The position numbers and the translations under genes were made by a program. Below are positions 26,590 to 39,730 of a DNA stretch of 64,000 nt, one piece after another. The stretch comes from Chaetoderma sp. LZ-2023a (lineage: Eukaryota > Mollusca > Caudofoveata > Chaetodermatida > Chaetodermatidae), in assembly GCA_034401795.1 (NCBI GenBank), contig CM067372.1, positions 16,214,424 to 16,278,423 on the forward strand, given 5' to 3'. The notes beneath the pieces were generated by a model. It was not told the origin of the DNA. It did not search any database and saw only the letters and a list, made by a program, of their open reading frames with translations. How positions within the stretch are numbered: the first letter of the stretch is position 1; the number at the start of each line of letters is the position of its first letter.

Positions 26590-28589
26590 GTCTTGATGGA
26601 GGTGATATCAATGTTTCTTGGACGGATGGGATATCAATGTTTCTTGGATGGATGGGATGTCAATGTTTATTGGATGGATGGGATATCACTGTTTCTTGGA
26701 CGGATGGGATATCAATGTTTCTCGCATGGATGTGATATCAATGTTTCTTGGATGGATGGGATATCAATGTTTCTTGGATGGATGGGATATAAATGTGTGT
26801 TGGATGGATGTGATATCAATGTTTCTTGGACGGATGGGATATCAATGTTTCTTGGATGGATGGGATGTCAATGTTTATTGGATGGATGAGATATCACTGT
26901 TTCTTGGATGGATGCGATATCAATGTTTCTTGGATGGATGGGATATCAATGTTTCTTGGATAGATGGGATATCAATGTGTCTTGGATGGATGTGATATCA
27001 ATGTTTATTGGATGGATGGGATATCAATGTGTCTTGGATGGATGAGATATCAATGTTTATTGGATGGATGGGATATCAATGTTTCTTGGATAGATGGGAT
27101 ATCAATGTGTCTTGGATGGATGTGATATCAATGTTTATTGGATGGATGGGATATCAATGTGTCTTGAATGGATGGGATATCAATGTTTCTCGGATGGATG
27201 TGATATCAATGTTTCTTGGATGGATGGGATATCAATGGTTCTTGGATAGATGGGATATCAATGTTTCTTGGATGGATGGGATATCAATGTTTCTTGGATG
27301 GATGAGATATCAAAGTTTCTTGGATGGATGAGATATCAAAGTTTCTTGGATGGATGAGATATCAATGTTTCTTGGATGGATCTGATATCAATGTTTCTTG
27401 GATGGATGGGATGTCAATGTTTCTTGGATGGATGGGATATAAATGTGTCTTGATGGAGGTGATATCAATGTTTCTTGGACGGATGGGATATCAATGTTTC
27501 TCGGATGGATGGGATGTCAATGTTTATTGGATGGATGGGATATCACTGTTTCTTGGACGGATGGGATATCAATGTGTCTTGAATGGATGGGATATCAATG
27601 TTTCTCGGATGGATGTGATATCAATGTTTCTTGGATGGATGGGATATCAATGTTTCTTGGATGGATGGGATATCAATGGTTCTTGGATAGATGGGATATC
27701 AATGTTTCTTGGATGGATGGGATATCAATGTTTATTGGATGGATGGGATATCACTGTTTCTTGGACGGATGGGATATCAATGTTTCTCGCATGGATGTGA
27801 TATCAATGTTTCTTGGATGGATGGGATATCAATGTTTCTTGGATGGATGGGATATAAATGTGTGTTGGATGGATGTGATATCAATGTTTCTTGGACGGAT
27901 GGGATATCAATGTTTCTTGGATGGATGGGATGTCAATGTTTATTGGATGGATGAGATATCACTGTTTCTTGGATGGATGCGATATCAATGTTTCTTGGAT
28001 GGATGGGATATCAATGTTTCTTGGATAGATGGGATATCAATGTGTCTTGGATGGATGTGATATCAATGTTTATTGGATGGATGGGATATCAATGTGTCTT
28101 GAATGGATGGGATATCAATGTTTCTCGGATGGATGTGATATCAATGTTTCTTGGATGGATGGGATATCAATGTTTCTTGGATGGATGGGATATCAATGGT
28201 TCTTGGTTAGATGGGATATCAATGTTTCTTGGATGGATGGGATATCAATGTTTATTGGATGGATGGGATATAAATGTGTCTTGAATGGATGGGATATCAA
28301 TGTTTCTCGGATGGATGTGATATCAATGTTTCTTGGATGGATGGGATATCAATGTTTCTTGGATGGATGGGATATCAATGGTTCTTGGATAGATGGGATA
28401 TCAATGTTTCTTGGATGGATGGGATATCAATGTTTCTTGGATGGATGAGATATCAAAGTTTCTTGGATGGATGAGATATCAAAGTTTCTTGGATGGATGA
28501 GATATCAATGTTTCTTGGATGGATCTGATATCAATGTTTCTTGGATGGATGGGATGTCAATGTTTCTTGGATGGATGGGATATAAATGT
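26590..28589 (+). repeat. HOR family D, copy 2 (2,000 bp, composite)
   Basis: An extra GTCTTGATGGAGG monomer at 27447 splits the copy into 857 bp and 1,143 bp. The whole is 77 monomers minus 2, and the two lost bases are these two monomers. ACTG markers lie at 26896 and 27961. Most of the copy, from about 27,800, is repeated 2,079 bp downstream. Confidence 0.85.
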
Positions 28590-30668
28590 GTCTTGATGGA
28601 GGTGATATCAATGTTTCTTGGACGGATGGGATATCAATGTTTCTTGGATGTATGGGATGTCAATGTTTATTGGATGGATGGGATATCACTGTTTCTTGGA
28701 CGGATGGGATATCAATGTTTCTCGCATGGATGTGATATCAATGTTTCTTGGATGGATGGGATATCAATGTTTCTTGGATGGATGGGATATAAATGTGTGT
28801 TGGATGGATGTGATATCAATGTTTCTTGGACGGATGGGATATCAATGTTTCTTGGATGGATGGGATGTCAATGTTTATTGGATGGATGAGATATCACTGT
28901 TTCTTGGATGGATGCGATATCAATGTTTCTTGGATGGATGGGATATCAATGTTTCTTGGATAGATAGGATATCAATGTGTCTTGGATGGATGTGATATCA
29001 ATGTTTATTGGATGGATGGGATATCAATGTGTCTTAAATGGATGGGATATCAATGTTTCTCGGATGGATGTGATATCAATGTTTCTTGGATGGATGGGAT
29101 ATCAATGTTTCTTGGATGGATGGGATATCAATGGTTCTTGGATAGATGGGATATCAATGTTTCTTGGATGGATGGGATATCAATGTTTATTGGATGGATG
29201 GGATATCACTGTTTCTTGGACGGATGGGATATCAATGTTTCTCGCATGGATGTGATATCAATGTTTCTTGGATGGATGGTATATCAATGTTTCTTGGATG
29301 GATGGGATATAAATGTGTGTTGGATGGATGTGATATCAATGTTTCTTGGACGGATGGGATATCAATGTTTCTTGGATGGATGGGATGTCAATGTTTATTG
29401 GATAGATGGGATATCAATGTGTCTTGGATGGATGTGATATCAATGTTTATTGGATGGATGGGATATCAATGTGTCTTGAATGGATGGGATATCAATGTTT
29501 CTCGGATGGATGTGATATCAATGTTTCTTGGATGGATGGGATATCAATGTTTCTTGGATGGATGGGATATCAATGGTTCTTGGATAGATGGGATATCAAT
29601 GTTTCTTGGATGGATGGGATATCAATGTTTATTGGATGTATGGGATATAAATGTGTCTTGAATGGATGGGATATCAATGTTTCTCGGATGGATGTGATAT
29701 CAATGTTTCTTGGATGGATGGGATATCAATGTTTCTTGGATGGATGGGATATCAATGGTTCTTGGATAGATGGAATATCAATGTTTCTTGGATGGATGGG
29801 ATATCAATGTTTCTTGGATGGATGAGATATCAAAGTTTCTTGGATGGATAAGATATCAAAGTTTCTTGGATGGATGAGATATCAATGTTTCTTGGATGGA
29901 TGGGATATCAATGTTTCTTGGATGGATGGGATATAAATGTGTGTTGGATGGATGTGATATCAATGTTTCTTGGACGGATGGGATATCAATGTTTCTTGGA
30001 TGGATGGGATGTCAATGTTTATTGGATGGATGAGATATCACTGTTTCTTGGATGGATGCGATATCAATGTTTCTTGGATGGATGGGATATCAATGTTTCT
30101 TGGATAGATGGGATATCAATGTGTCTTGGATGGATGTGATATCAATGTTTATTGGATGGATGGGATATCAATGTGTCTTGAATGGATGGGATATCAATGT
30201 TTCTCGGATGGATGTGATATCAATGTTTCTTGGATGGATGGGATATCAATGTTTCTTGGATGGATGGGATATCAATGGTTCTTGGTTAGATGGGATATCA
30301 ATGTTTCTTGGATGGATGGGATATCAATGTTTATTGGATGGATGGGATATAAATGTGTCTTGAATGGATGGGATATCAATGTTTCTCGGATGGATGTGAT
30401 ATCAATGTTTCTTGGATGGATGGGATATCAATGTTTCTTGGATGGATGGGATATCAATGGTTCTTGGATAGATGGGATATCAATGTTTCTTGGATGGATG
30501 GGATATCAATGTTTCTTGGATGGATGAGATATCAAAGTTTCTTGGATGGATGAGATATCAAAGTTTCTTGGATGGATGAGATATCAATGTTTCTTGGATG
30601 GATCTGATATCAATGTTTCTTGGATGGATGGGATGTCAATGTTTCTTGGATGGATGGGATATAAATGT
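28590..30668 (+). repeat. HOR family D, copy 3 (2,079 bp)
   Basis: The copy is 80 monomers minus 1, with ACTG markers at 28896 and 30040 (1,144 bp, exactly 44 monomers). Private variants include GATGTATGGG near 28,650 and 29,640, GTCTTAAATGG near 29,030 and GGTTAGATGGG near 30,290. The GGTTAGATGGG variant also occurs near 28,206, 2,079 bp before, which supports direct descent of the two stretches. Confidence 0.85.
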
Positions 30669-32123
30669 GTCTTGATGGAGGTGATATCAATGTTTCTTGG
30701 ACGGATGGGATATCAATGTTTCTTGGATGGATGGGATGTCAATGTTTATTGGATGGATGGGATATCACTGTTTCTTGGACGGATGGGATATCAATGTTTC
30801 TCGCATGGATGTGATATCAATGTTTCTTGGATGGATGGGATATCAATGTTTCTTGGATGGATGGGATATAAATGTGTGTTGGATGGATGTGATATCAATG
30901 TTTCTTGGACGGATGGGATATCAATGTTTCTTGGATGGATGGGATGTCAATGTTTATTGGATGGATGAGATATCACTGTTTCTTGGATGGATGCGATATC
31001 AATGTTTCTTGGATGGATGGGATATCAATGTTTCTTGGATAGATAGGATATCAATGTGTCTTGGATGGATGTGATATCAATGTTTATTGGATGGATGGGA
31101 TATCAATGTGTCTTAAATGGATGGGATATCAATGTTTCTCGGATGGATGTGATATCAATGTTTCTTGGATGGATGGGATATCAATGTTTCTTGGATGGAT
31201 GGGATATCAATGGTTCTTGGATAGATGGGATATCAATGTTTCTTGGATGGATGGGATATCAATGTTTATTGGATGGATGGGATATCACTGTTTCTTGGAC
31301 GGATGGGATATCAATGTTTCTCGCATGGATGTGATATCAATGTTTCTTGGATGGATGGTATATCAATGTTTCTTGGATGGATGGGATATAAATGTGTGTT
31401 GGATGGATGTGATATCAATGTTTCTTGGACGGATGGGATATCAATGTTTCTTGGATGGATGGGATGTCAATGTTTATTGGATGGATGAGATATCACTGTT
31501 TCTTGGATGGATGCGATATCAATGTTTCTTGGATGGATGGGATATCAATGTTTCTTGGATAGATGGGATATCAATGTGTCTTGGATGGATGTGATATCAA
31601 TGTTTATTGGATGGATGGGATATCAATGTGTCTTGAATGGATGGGATATCAATGTTTCTCGGATGGATGTGATATCAATGTTTCTTGGATGGATGGGATA
31701 TCAATGTTTCTTGGATGGATGGGATATCAATGGTTCTTGGATAGATGGGATATCAATGTTTCTTGGATGGATGGGATATCAATGTTTATTGGATGTATGG
31801 GATATAAATGTGTCTTGAATGGATGGGATATCAATGTTTCTCGGATGGATGTGATATAAATGTTTCTTGGATGGATGGGATATCAATGTTTCTTGGATGG
31901 ATGGGATATCAATGGTTCTTGGATAGATGGAATATCAATGTTTCTTGGATGGATGGGATATCAATGTTTCTTGGATGGATGAGATATCAAAGTTTCTTGG
32001 ATGGATGAGATATCAAAGTTTCTTGGATGGATGGGATATCAATGTTTCTTGGATGGATCTGATATCAATGTTTCTTGGATGGATGGGATGTCAATGTTTC
32101 TTGGATGGATGGGATATAAATGT
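30669..32123 (+). repeat. HOR family D, copy 4 (1,455 bp)
   Basis: It has the same length and ACTG spacing as copy 1 (markers at 30975 and 31495, 520 bp apart; first marker 306 bp from the start). It shares GTCTTAAATGG (about 31,110) and GATGTATGGG (about 31,795) with copy 3. It is thus closest in sequence to its left neighbour but in length to copy 1. Confidence 0.85.
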
Positions 32124-32824
32124 GTCTTGATGGAGGTGATATCAATGTTTCTTGGACGGATGGGATATCAATGTTTCTTGGATGGATGGGATGTCAATGT
32201 TTATTGGATGGATGGGATATCACTGTTTCTTGGACGGATGGGATATCAATGTTTCTCGCATGGATGTGATATCAATGTTTCTTGGATGGATGGGATATCA
32301 ATGTTTCTCGGATGGATGTGATATCAATGTTTCTTGGATGGATGGGATAGCAATGTTTCTTGGATGGATGGGATATCAATGGTTCTTGGATAGATGGGAT
32401 ATCAATGTTTCTTGGATGGATGGGATATCAATGTTTATTGGATGGATGGGATATCACTGTTTCTTGGACGGATGGGATATCAATGTTTCTCGCATGGATG
32501 TGATATCAATGTTTCTTGGATGGATGGGATATCAATGTTTCTTGGATGGATGTGATATCAATGTTTCTTGGATGGATGGGATATCAATGTTTCTTGGATG
32601 GATGGGATATCAATGGTTCTTGTATAGATGGGATATCAATGTTTCTTGGATGGATGGGATATCAATGTTTCTTGGATGGATGAGATATCAAAGTTTCTTG
32701 GATGGATGAGATATCAAAGTTTCTTGGATGGATGAGATATCAATGTTTCTTGGATGGATCTGATATCAATGTTTCTTGGATGGATGGGATGTCAATGTTT
32801 CTTGGACGGATGGGATACAAATGT
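32124..32824 (+). repeat. HOR family D, copy 5 (701 bp, condensed)
   Basis: The copy is 27 monomers minus 1, or 29 monomers fewer than the 1,455-bp form. It keeps GTTTATTGG, TCTCGCATGG and AATGGTTC monomers in two short runs (about 32,190-32,395 and 32,430-32,615) but has no ACTG-GCGATATC module. A TTGTATAGATGG variant near 32,620 is private. Confidence 0.8.
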
Positions 32825-33525
32825 GTCTTGATGGAGGTGATATCAATGTTTCTTGGACGGATGGGATATCAATGTTTCTTGGATGGATGGGATGTCAATG
32901 TTTATTGGATGGATGGGATATCACTGTTTCTTGGACGGATGGGATATCAATGTTTCTCGCATGGATGTGATATCAATGTTTCTTGGATGGATGGGATATC
33001 AATGTTTCTTGGATGGATGGGATATAAATGTGTGTTGGATGGATGTGATATCAATGTTTCTTGGACGGATGGGATATCAATGTTTCTTGGATGGATGGGA
33101 TGTCAATGTTTATTGGATGGATGAGATATCACTGTTTCTTGGATGGATGCGATATCAATGTTTCTTGGATGGATGGGATATCAATGTTTCTTGGATAGAT
33201 GGGATATCAATGTGTCTTGGATGGATGTGATATCAATGTTTATTGGATGGATGGGATATCAATGTGTCTTGGATGGATGGGATATCAATGTTTCTCGGAT
33301 GGATGTGATATCAATGTTTCTTGGATGGATGGGATATCAATGTTTCTTGGATGGATGGGATATCAATGGTTCTTGGATAGATGGGATATCAATGTTTCTT
33401 GGATGGATGGGATATCAATGTTTCTTGGATGGATGAGATATCAATGTTTCTTGGATGGATCTGATATCAATGTTTCTTGGATGGATGGGATGTCAATGTT
33501 TCTTGGACGGATGGGATACAAATGT
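32825..33525 (+). repeat. HOR family D, copy 6 (701 bp, different composition)
   Basis: The net length equals copy 5, but this copy keeps GTGTGTTGG (about 33,030) and the ACTG-GCGATATC module (33131) and has a single AATGGTTC monomer (about 33,365). The equal lengths therefore come from two different deletions. A GATACAAATG variant flanks both of its GTCTTGATGG boundaries (about 32,816 and 33,516). Confidence 0.8.
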
Positions 33526-34362
33526 GTCTTGATGGAGGTGATATCAATGTTTCTTGGATGGATGGGATATCAATGTTTCGTGGATGGATGGCATATCAAT
33601 GTTTCTTGGATGGATGGGATATCAATGTTTCTTGGATGGATGGGATATCAAGGTCTCTTGGATGGATGGGATATCAATGTTTCTTTGATGGATCTGATAT
33701 CAATGATTCTTGGACGGATGGGATATCAATGTTTCTTGGACGGATGGGATATCAATGTTCCTTGGATGGATGGGATAACAATGTTTCTTGGATGGATGTG
33801 ATATCAATGTTTCTTGGATGGATGAGATATCAAAGTTTCTTGGATGGATGAGATATCAATGCTTCTTGGATGCATGGGATATCAATGTTTCTTGGACGGA
33901 TGGGATATCAATATTTCTTGGATGGATGTGATATCAATGTTTCTTGGATGGATGGGATATCAATGTTTCTTGGATGGATGGGATATAAATGTGTCTTGAA
34001 TGGATGGGATATCAATGTTTCTCGGATGGATGTGATATCAATGTTCCCTGGATTGATGGGATATCAATGTTTCTTGGATGGATGGGATATCAATGTTCCT
34101 TGGATTGATGGGATATCAATGTTTCTTAGATAGATGGGATATCAATGTTTCTTGGATGGATGGGATATCAATGTTTTAAAGTTTCTTGGATGGATGAGAT
34201 ATCAATGTTCCTTGGATTGATGGGATATCAATGTTTCTTGGATGGATGGGATATCAATGTTCCTTGGATCGATGGGATATCAATGTTTCTTGGATAGATG
34301 GGATATCAATGTTTCTTGGATGGATGGGATGTCAATGTTTCTTGGATGGATGGGATATAAAT
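33526..34362 (+). repeat. Family E block, first copy of a 1,593-bp offset pair
   Basis: After the last GTCTTGATGGAGG monomer (33526), a series TTTCGTGG, GGCATATC, CAAGGTCTC, TTTGATGGATCTG, AATGATTC, GATAACAATG, AATGCTTC recurs at 35142-35955, 1,593 bp later. About 814 bp align with almost no differences; one is GGATTGATGG at about 35,910 against GGATGGATGG at about 34,317. The offset is 61 monomers plus 7, explained by monomers with +8, +1 and -2 bases in between. Confidence 0.85.
34163..34189 (+). repeat. Recombinant 34-bp monomer (TTTTAAAG)
   Basis: GATATCAATGTTTTAAAG runs into TTTCTTGG, so two alternative monomer middles (CAATGTTT and CAAAGTTT) are joined out of register, adding 8 bp. TTTTAAAG is at 34174-34181 and again at 35767-35774. 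I read it as a non-homologous or misaligned crossover junction that was later duplicated with its block. Confidence 0.8.
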
Positions 34363-35141
34363 GTTTCTTGGATGCATGGAATATCAATGTTTCTTGGATA
34401 GAGGGGATATTAATGTTCCTTGGATTGATGTGATATCAATGTTTCTTGGATGGATGGGATATCAAAGTTTCTTGGGTGGATGTGATATTAATGTTCCTTG
34501 GATGGATGGGATAACAATGTTTCTTGGATGGATGTGATATCAATGTGTCTTGGATGGATGGGATATCAATGTTTCTTGGATGGATGGGATATCAATGTTT
34601 CTTGGACGGATGGGATATCAATGTTTCTTGGATGGATGGGGTATCAATGTTTCTTGGATGGATGGGATATCAATGTTTCTTTGATGGATGGAATATCAAT
34701 GTTTCTGGGATGGATGTGATATCAATGTTTCTTGGATGGATGGGATATCAATGTTTCTTGGGATGGATGCGATATCAAATTTTCTTGGATGCATGGGATA
34801 TCAGTGTTTCTTGGATGGATGGGATATCAGTGTTTCTTGGATGGATGGGATAACAATGTTTCTTGGATTGATGGGATATCAATGTTTCTTGGATGCACGG
34901 GATATCAATGTTCCTTGGATGTATGGGATAACAATATTTCTTGGATGGATGTGATATCAATGTTTCTTGGATGGATGGGATATCAATGTTTCTTGGATGG
35001 ATGCAATATCAATGTGTCTTGGATGGATGGGATATCAATGTTTCTTAGATGGATGGGATATCGATGTTTCTTGGATGGATCTGATATCAATGTATCGTGG
35101 ATGGATGGGATATCCGTTTTTTGGATGGATGGGATATCAAT
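34363..35141 (+). repeat. Family E linker with TATCCG monomer
   Basis: The stretch contains TTTCTGGGATGG, a one-base-long TTTCTTGGGATGG monomer (about 34,757), CAAATTTTC, CAGTG doublet and GGGATAACAATG variants, then the two-base-short TATCCGTTTTTTGG monomer at 35111. The same order recurs 1,670 bp later (TATCCG at 36781). GATAACAATG variants spaced 78 bp apart leave one minus-strand frame open here (34775-34960), which I do not consider a gene. Confidence 0.75.
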
Positions 35142-35955
35142 GTTTCTTGGATGGATGGGATATCAATGTTTCGTGGATGGATGGCATATCAATGTTTCTT
35201 GGATGGATGGGATATCAATGTTTCTTGGATGGATGGGATATCAAGGTCTCTTGGATGGATGGGATATCAATGTTTCTTTGATGGATCTGATATCAATGAT
35301 TCTTGGACGGATGGGATATCAATGTTTCTTGGACGGATGGGATATCAATGTTCCTTGGATGGATGGGATAACAATGTTTCTTGGATGGATGTGATATCAA
35401 TGTTTCTTGGATGGATGAGATATCAAAGTTTCTTGGATGGATGAGATATCAATGCTTCTTGGATGCATGGGATATCAATGTTTCTTGGACGGATGGGATA
35501 TCAATATTTCTTGGATGGATGTGATATCAATGTTTCTTGGATGGATGGGATATCAATGTTTCTTGGATGGATGGGATATAAATGTGTCTTGAATGGATGG
35601 GATATCAATGTTTCTCGGATGGATGTGATATCAATGTTCCCTGGATTGATGGGATATCAATGTTTCTTGGATGGATGGGATATCAATGTTCCTTGGATTG
35701 ATGGGATATCAATGTTTCTTAGATAGATGGGATATCAATGTTTCTTGGATGGATGGGATATCAATGTTTTAAAGTTTCTTGGATGGATGAGATATCAATG
35801 TTCCTTGGATTGATGGGATATCAATGTTTCTTGGATGGATGGGATATCAATGTTCCTTGGATCGATGGGATATCAATGTTTCTTGGATAGATGGGATATC
35901 AATGTTTCTTGGATTGATGGGATGTCAATGTTTCTTGGATGGATGGGATATAAAT
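35142..35955 (+). repeat. Family E block, second copy (offset 1,593 bp)
   Basis: It matches 33549-34362 including the TTTTAAAG junction monomer at 35767. It diverges at about 35,956, where this copy has a one-base-short GTCTTGATGGATGAG monomer while the first continues with GATGCATGG. Confidence 0.85.
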
Positions 35956-37120
35956 GTGTCTTGATGGATGAGATATCAATGTTTCTTGGACGGATGGGAT
36001 ATCAATGTTTCTTGGATGGATGGGATGTCAATGTTTATTGGATGGATGGGATATCACTGTTTCTTGGACGGATGGGATATCAATGTTTCTCGGATGGATG
36101 TGATATAAATGTGTCTTGGATGAATGTGATATCAATGTTTCTTGGACGGATGGGATATCAATGTTTCTTGGATGGATGGGATGTCAATGTTTATTGGATG
36201 GATGGGATATCACTGTTTCTTGGATGGATGTGATATAAATGTTCCTTGGATGGATGGGATATCAATGTTTCTTGGACGGATGGGATATCAATGTTTCTTG
36301 GATGCATGGGGTATCAATGTTTCTTGGATAGATGGGATATCAATGTTTCTTGGATGGATGGAATATCAATGTTTCTGGGATGGATGTGATATCAATGTTT
36401 CTTGGATGGATGGGATATCAATTTTTCTTGGGATGGATGCGATATCAATGTTTCTTGGATGGATGGAATATCAATGTTTCTGGGATGCATGGGATATCAG
36501 TGTTTCTTAGATGGATGGGATATCAGTGTTTCTTGGATGGATGGGATAACAATGTTTCTTGGATGGATGGGATATCAATGTTTCTTGGATGCACGGGATA
36601 TCAATGTTCCTTGGATGGATGGGATAACAATGTTTCTTGGATGGATGTGATATCAATGTTTCTTGGATGGATGGGATATCAATGTTTCTTGGATGGATGC
36701 AATATCAATGTGTCTTGGATGGATGGGATATCGATGTTTCTTGGATGGATCTGATAGCAATGTTTCGTGGATGGATGGGATATCCGTTTTTTAGATGGAT
36801 GGGATATCAATGTTTCTTGGATGGATGGGATATCAATGTTTCGTGGATGGATGGGATATCAATGTTTCTTGGATGGATGGGATATCAATGTTTCTTGGAT
36901 GGATGGGATATCAATGTCTCTTGGATGGATGGGATATCAATGTTTCTTTGATGGATCTGATATCAATGATTCTTGGACGGATGGGATATCAATGTTTCTT
37001 GGACGGATGGGCTATCAATGTTCCTTGGATGGATGGGATAACAATGTTTCTTGGATGGATGTGATATCAATGTTTCTTGGATGGATGAGATATCAAAGTT
37101 TCTTGGATGGATGAGATATC
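35956..37120 (+). repeat. Family E block with TATCCG monomer, offset 1,670 bp
   Basis: A GATGTC-GTTTATTGG-CACTG series occurs at 36024 and 36180, 156 bp (six monomers) apart. It is followed by the TTTCTGGG, GGGATGG, CAGTG and GATAACAATG order seen at 34.6-35.1 kb and by TATCCG at 36781. Here that monomer reads TTTTTTAGATGG instead of TTTTTTGGATGG. The 1,670-bp offset is 64 monomers plus 6, matching the tags between (+8, +1, -2, -1). Confidence 0.8.
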
Positions 37121-38059
37121 AATGTTTCTTGGATGGATCTGATATCAATGTTTCTTGGATGGATGGGATATCAAAGTTTCTTGGATGGATGTGATATCGA
37201 TGTTTCTTGGAATGATGCGATATCAACCTTTCTTGGACGGATGGGATATCAATGTTTCTTGAACGGATGGGATATCAATGTTCCTTGGATGGATGGGATA
37301 ACAATGTTTCTTGGATGGATGTGATATCAATGATTCTTGGATGGATGAGATATCAAACTTTCTTGGATGGATGAGATATCAATGCTTCTTGGATGCATGG
37401 GATATCAATGTTTCTTGGACGGATGGGATATCAATGTTTCTTGGATGGATGTGATATCAATGTTTCTTGGATGGATGGGATATCAATGTTTCTTGGATTG
37501 ATGGGATATCAATGTTTCTTGGATAGATGGGATATCAATGTTTCTTGGATGGATGGGATATCAATGTTTCTTGGTTGGATGAGATATCAAAGTTTCTTGG
37601 ATGGATGAGATATCAAAGTTTCTTGGATGGATGAGATATCAATGTTTCTTGGACGGATGGGATATCAATGTTCCTTGGATGGATGGGATAACAATGTTTC
37701 TTGGATGGATGTGATATCAATGTTTCTTGGATGGATGAGATATCAAAGTTTCTTGGATGGATGAGATATCAATGCTTCTTGGATGCATGGGATATCAATG
37801 TTTCTTGGACGGATGGGATATCAATGTTTCTTGGATGGATGTGATATCAATGTTTCTTGGATGGATGGGATATCAATGTTTCTTGGATGGATGTGATATA
37901 AATGTGTCTTGAATGGATGGGATATCAATGTTTCTCGGATGGATGTGATATCAATGTTCCTTGGATTGATGGGATATCAATGTTTCTTGGATGGATGGGA
38001 TATCAATGTTCCTTGGATTGATGGGATATCAATGTTTCTTGGATAGATGGGATATCAAT
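37121..38059 (+). repeat. Family E linker with 390-bp local duplication
   Basis: The AATGCTTC-GCATGGG pair occurs at 37381 and 37771, 15 monomers apart, each preceded by the GATAACAATG and GAGATATCAA monomers. A GGAATGATGCGATATCAACC variant near 37,210 is private. No unit of full length can be recognised; this looks like a recombined end of family E copies. Confidence 0.7.
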
Positions 38060-39730
38060 GTTTCTTGGATGGATGGGATATCAATGTTTCTTGGATGGAT
38101 TAGATATCAAAGTTTCTTGGATGGATGAGATATCAAAGTTTCTTGGATGGATGAGATATCAATGTTTCTTGGATGGATCTGATATCAATGTTACTTGGAT
38201 GGATGGGATGTCAATGTTTCTTGGATGGATGGGATATAAATGTGTCTTGATGGATGAGATATCAATGTTTCTTGGACGGATGGGATATCAATGTTTCTTG
38301 GATGGATGGGATGTCAATGTTTATTGGATGGATGGGATATCACTGTTTCTTGGACAAATGGGATATCAATGTTTCTCGGATGGATGTGATATCAATGTTT
38401 CTTGGATGGATGGGATATCAATGTTTCTTGGATGGATGGGATATAAATGTGTCTTGGATGGATGTGATATCAATGTTTCTTGGACGGATGGGATATCAAT
38501 GTTTATTGGATGGATGGGATGTCAATGTTTATTGGATGGATGGGATATCACTGTTTCTAGGACGGATGTGATATAAATGTTCCTTGCATGGATGGGATAT
38601 CAATTTTTCTTGGACGGATGGGATATCATTGTTTCTTGGATAGATGGGGTATCAATGTTTCTTGGATAGATGGGATATCAATGTTTCTTGGATGGATGGA
38701 ATATCAATGTTTCTGGGATGGATGTGATATCAATGTTTCTTGGATGGATGGGATATCAATGTTTCTTGGGATGGATGCGATATCAAATTTTCTTGGATGC
38801 ATGGGATATCAGTGTTTCTTGGATGGATGGGATATCAGTGTTTCTTGGATGGATGGGATAACAATGTTTCTTGGATGGATGGGATATCAATGTTTCTTGG
38901 ATGGATGGGATTTCAATGTTTCTTGGATGGATGCAATATCAATGTGTCTTGGATGGATGGGATATCAATGTTTCTTGGATGGATGGGATATCGATGTTTC
39001 TTGGATGGATCTGATATCAATGTTTCGTGGATGGATAGGATATCCGTTTTTTGGATGGATGGGATATCAATGTTTCTTGGATGGATGGGATATCAATGTT
39101 TCGTGGATGGATGGCATATCAATGTTTCTTGGATGGATGGGATATCAATGTTTCTTGGATGGATGGGATATCAAGGTCTCTTGGATGGATGGGATATCAA
39201 TGTTTCTTTGATGGATCTGATATCAATGATTCTTGGACGGATGGGATATCAATGTTTCTTGAACGGATGGGATATCAATGTTCCTTGGATGGATGGAATA
39301 ACAATGTTTCTTGGATGGATGTGATATCAATGTTTCTTGGATGGATGAGATATCAAAGTTTCTTGGATGGATGCGATATCAATGCTTCTTGGATGCATGG
39401 GATATCAATGTTTCTTGGACGGATGGGATATCAATGTTTCTTGGATGGATGTGATATCAATGTTTCTTGGATGGATGGGATATCAATGTTTCTTGGATGG
39501 ATGGGATATAAATGTGTCTTGAATGGATGGGATATCAATGTTTCTCGGATGGATGTGATATCAATGTTCCTTGGATTGATGGGATATCAATGTTTCTTGG
39601 ATGGATGGGATATCAATGTTCCTCGGATTGATGGGATATCAATGTTTCTTGGATAGATGGGATATCAATGTTTCTTGGATGGATGGGATATCAATGTTTC
39701 TTGGTTGGATGAGATATCAAAGTTTCTTGG
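38060..39730 (+). repeat. HOR family G, copy 1
   Basis: The order GTTACTTGG, GATGTC, GTCTTGATGGATGAG, GTTTATTGG, TTTCTAGGACGG, CAATTTTTC, GGGATGG, TATCCG (39041) recurs from about 42,447. The offset is 4,387 bp at first (for example 38588 and 42975), then 4,438 bp (TATCCG at 39041 and 43479) and finally 4,360 bp (AATGATTC at 39225 and 43585). The last change is exactly three monomers; the middle one is two monomers minus one base. Confidence 0.8.

Noticed and set aside
34732..35394. A 220-codon + strand open reading frame (and similar ones at 50785, 55093, 59948, 63194) as a repetitive protein gene
   Set aside because: It is a read-through of the stop-free 26-bp consensus. Equivalent frames overlap it in the other two phases with the same peptide period. 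Length mutations and stop-creating variants occur freely, and no start context, splice structure or non-repeat domain is present.
36795..36880. CENP-B box
   Set aside because: The closest match is in TTTCGTGGATGGATGGG variants, which share the TTCG start and trailing Gs but miss three of the nine required positions (the central A and the first two bases of CGGG). I see no convincing box, which does not exclude a centromeric role.
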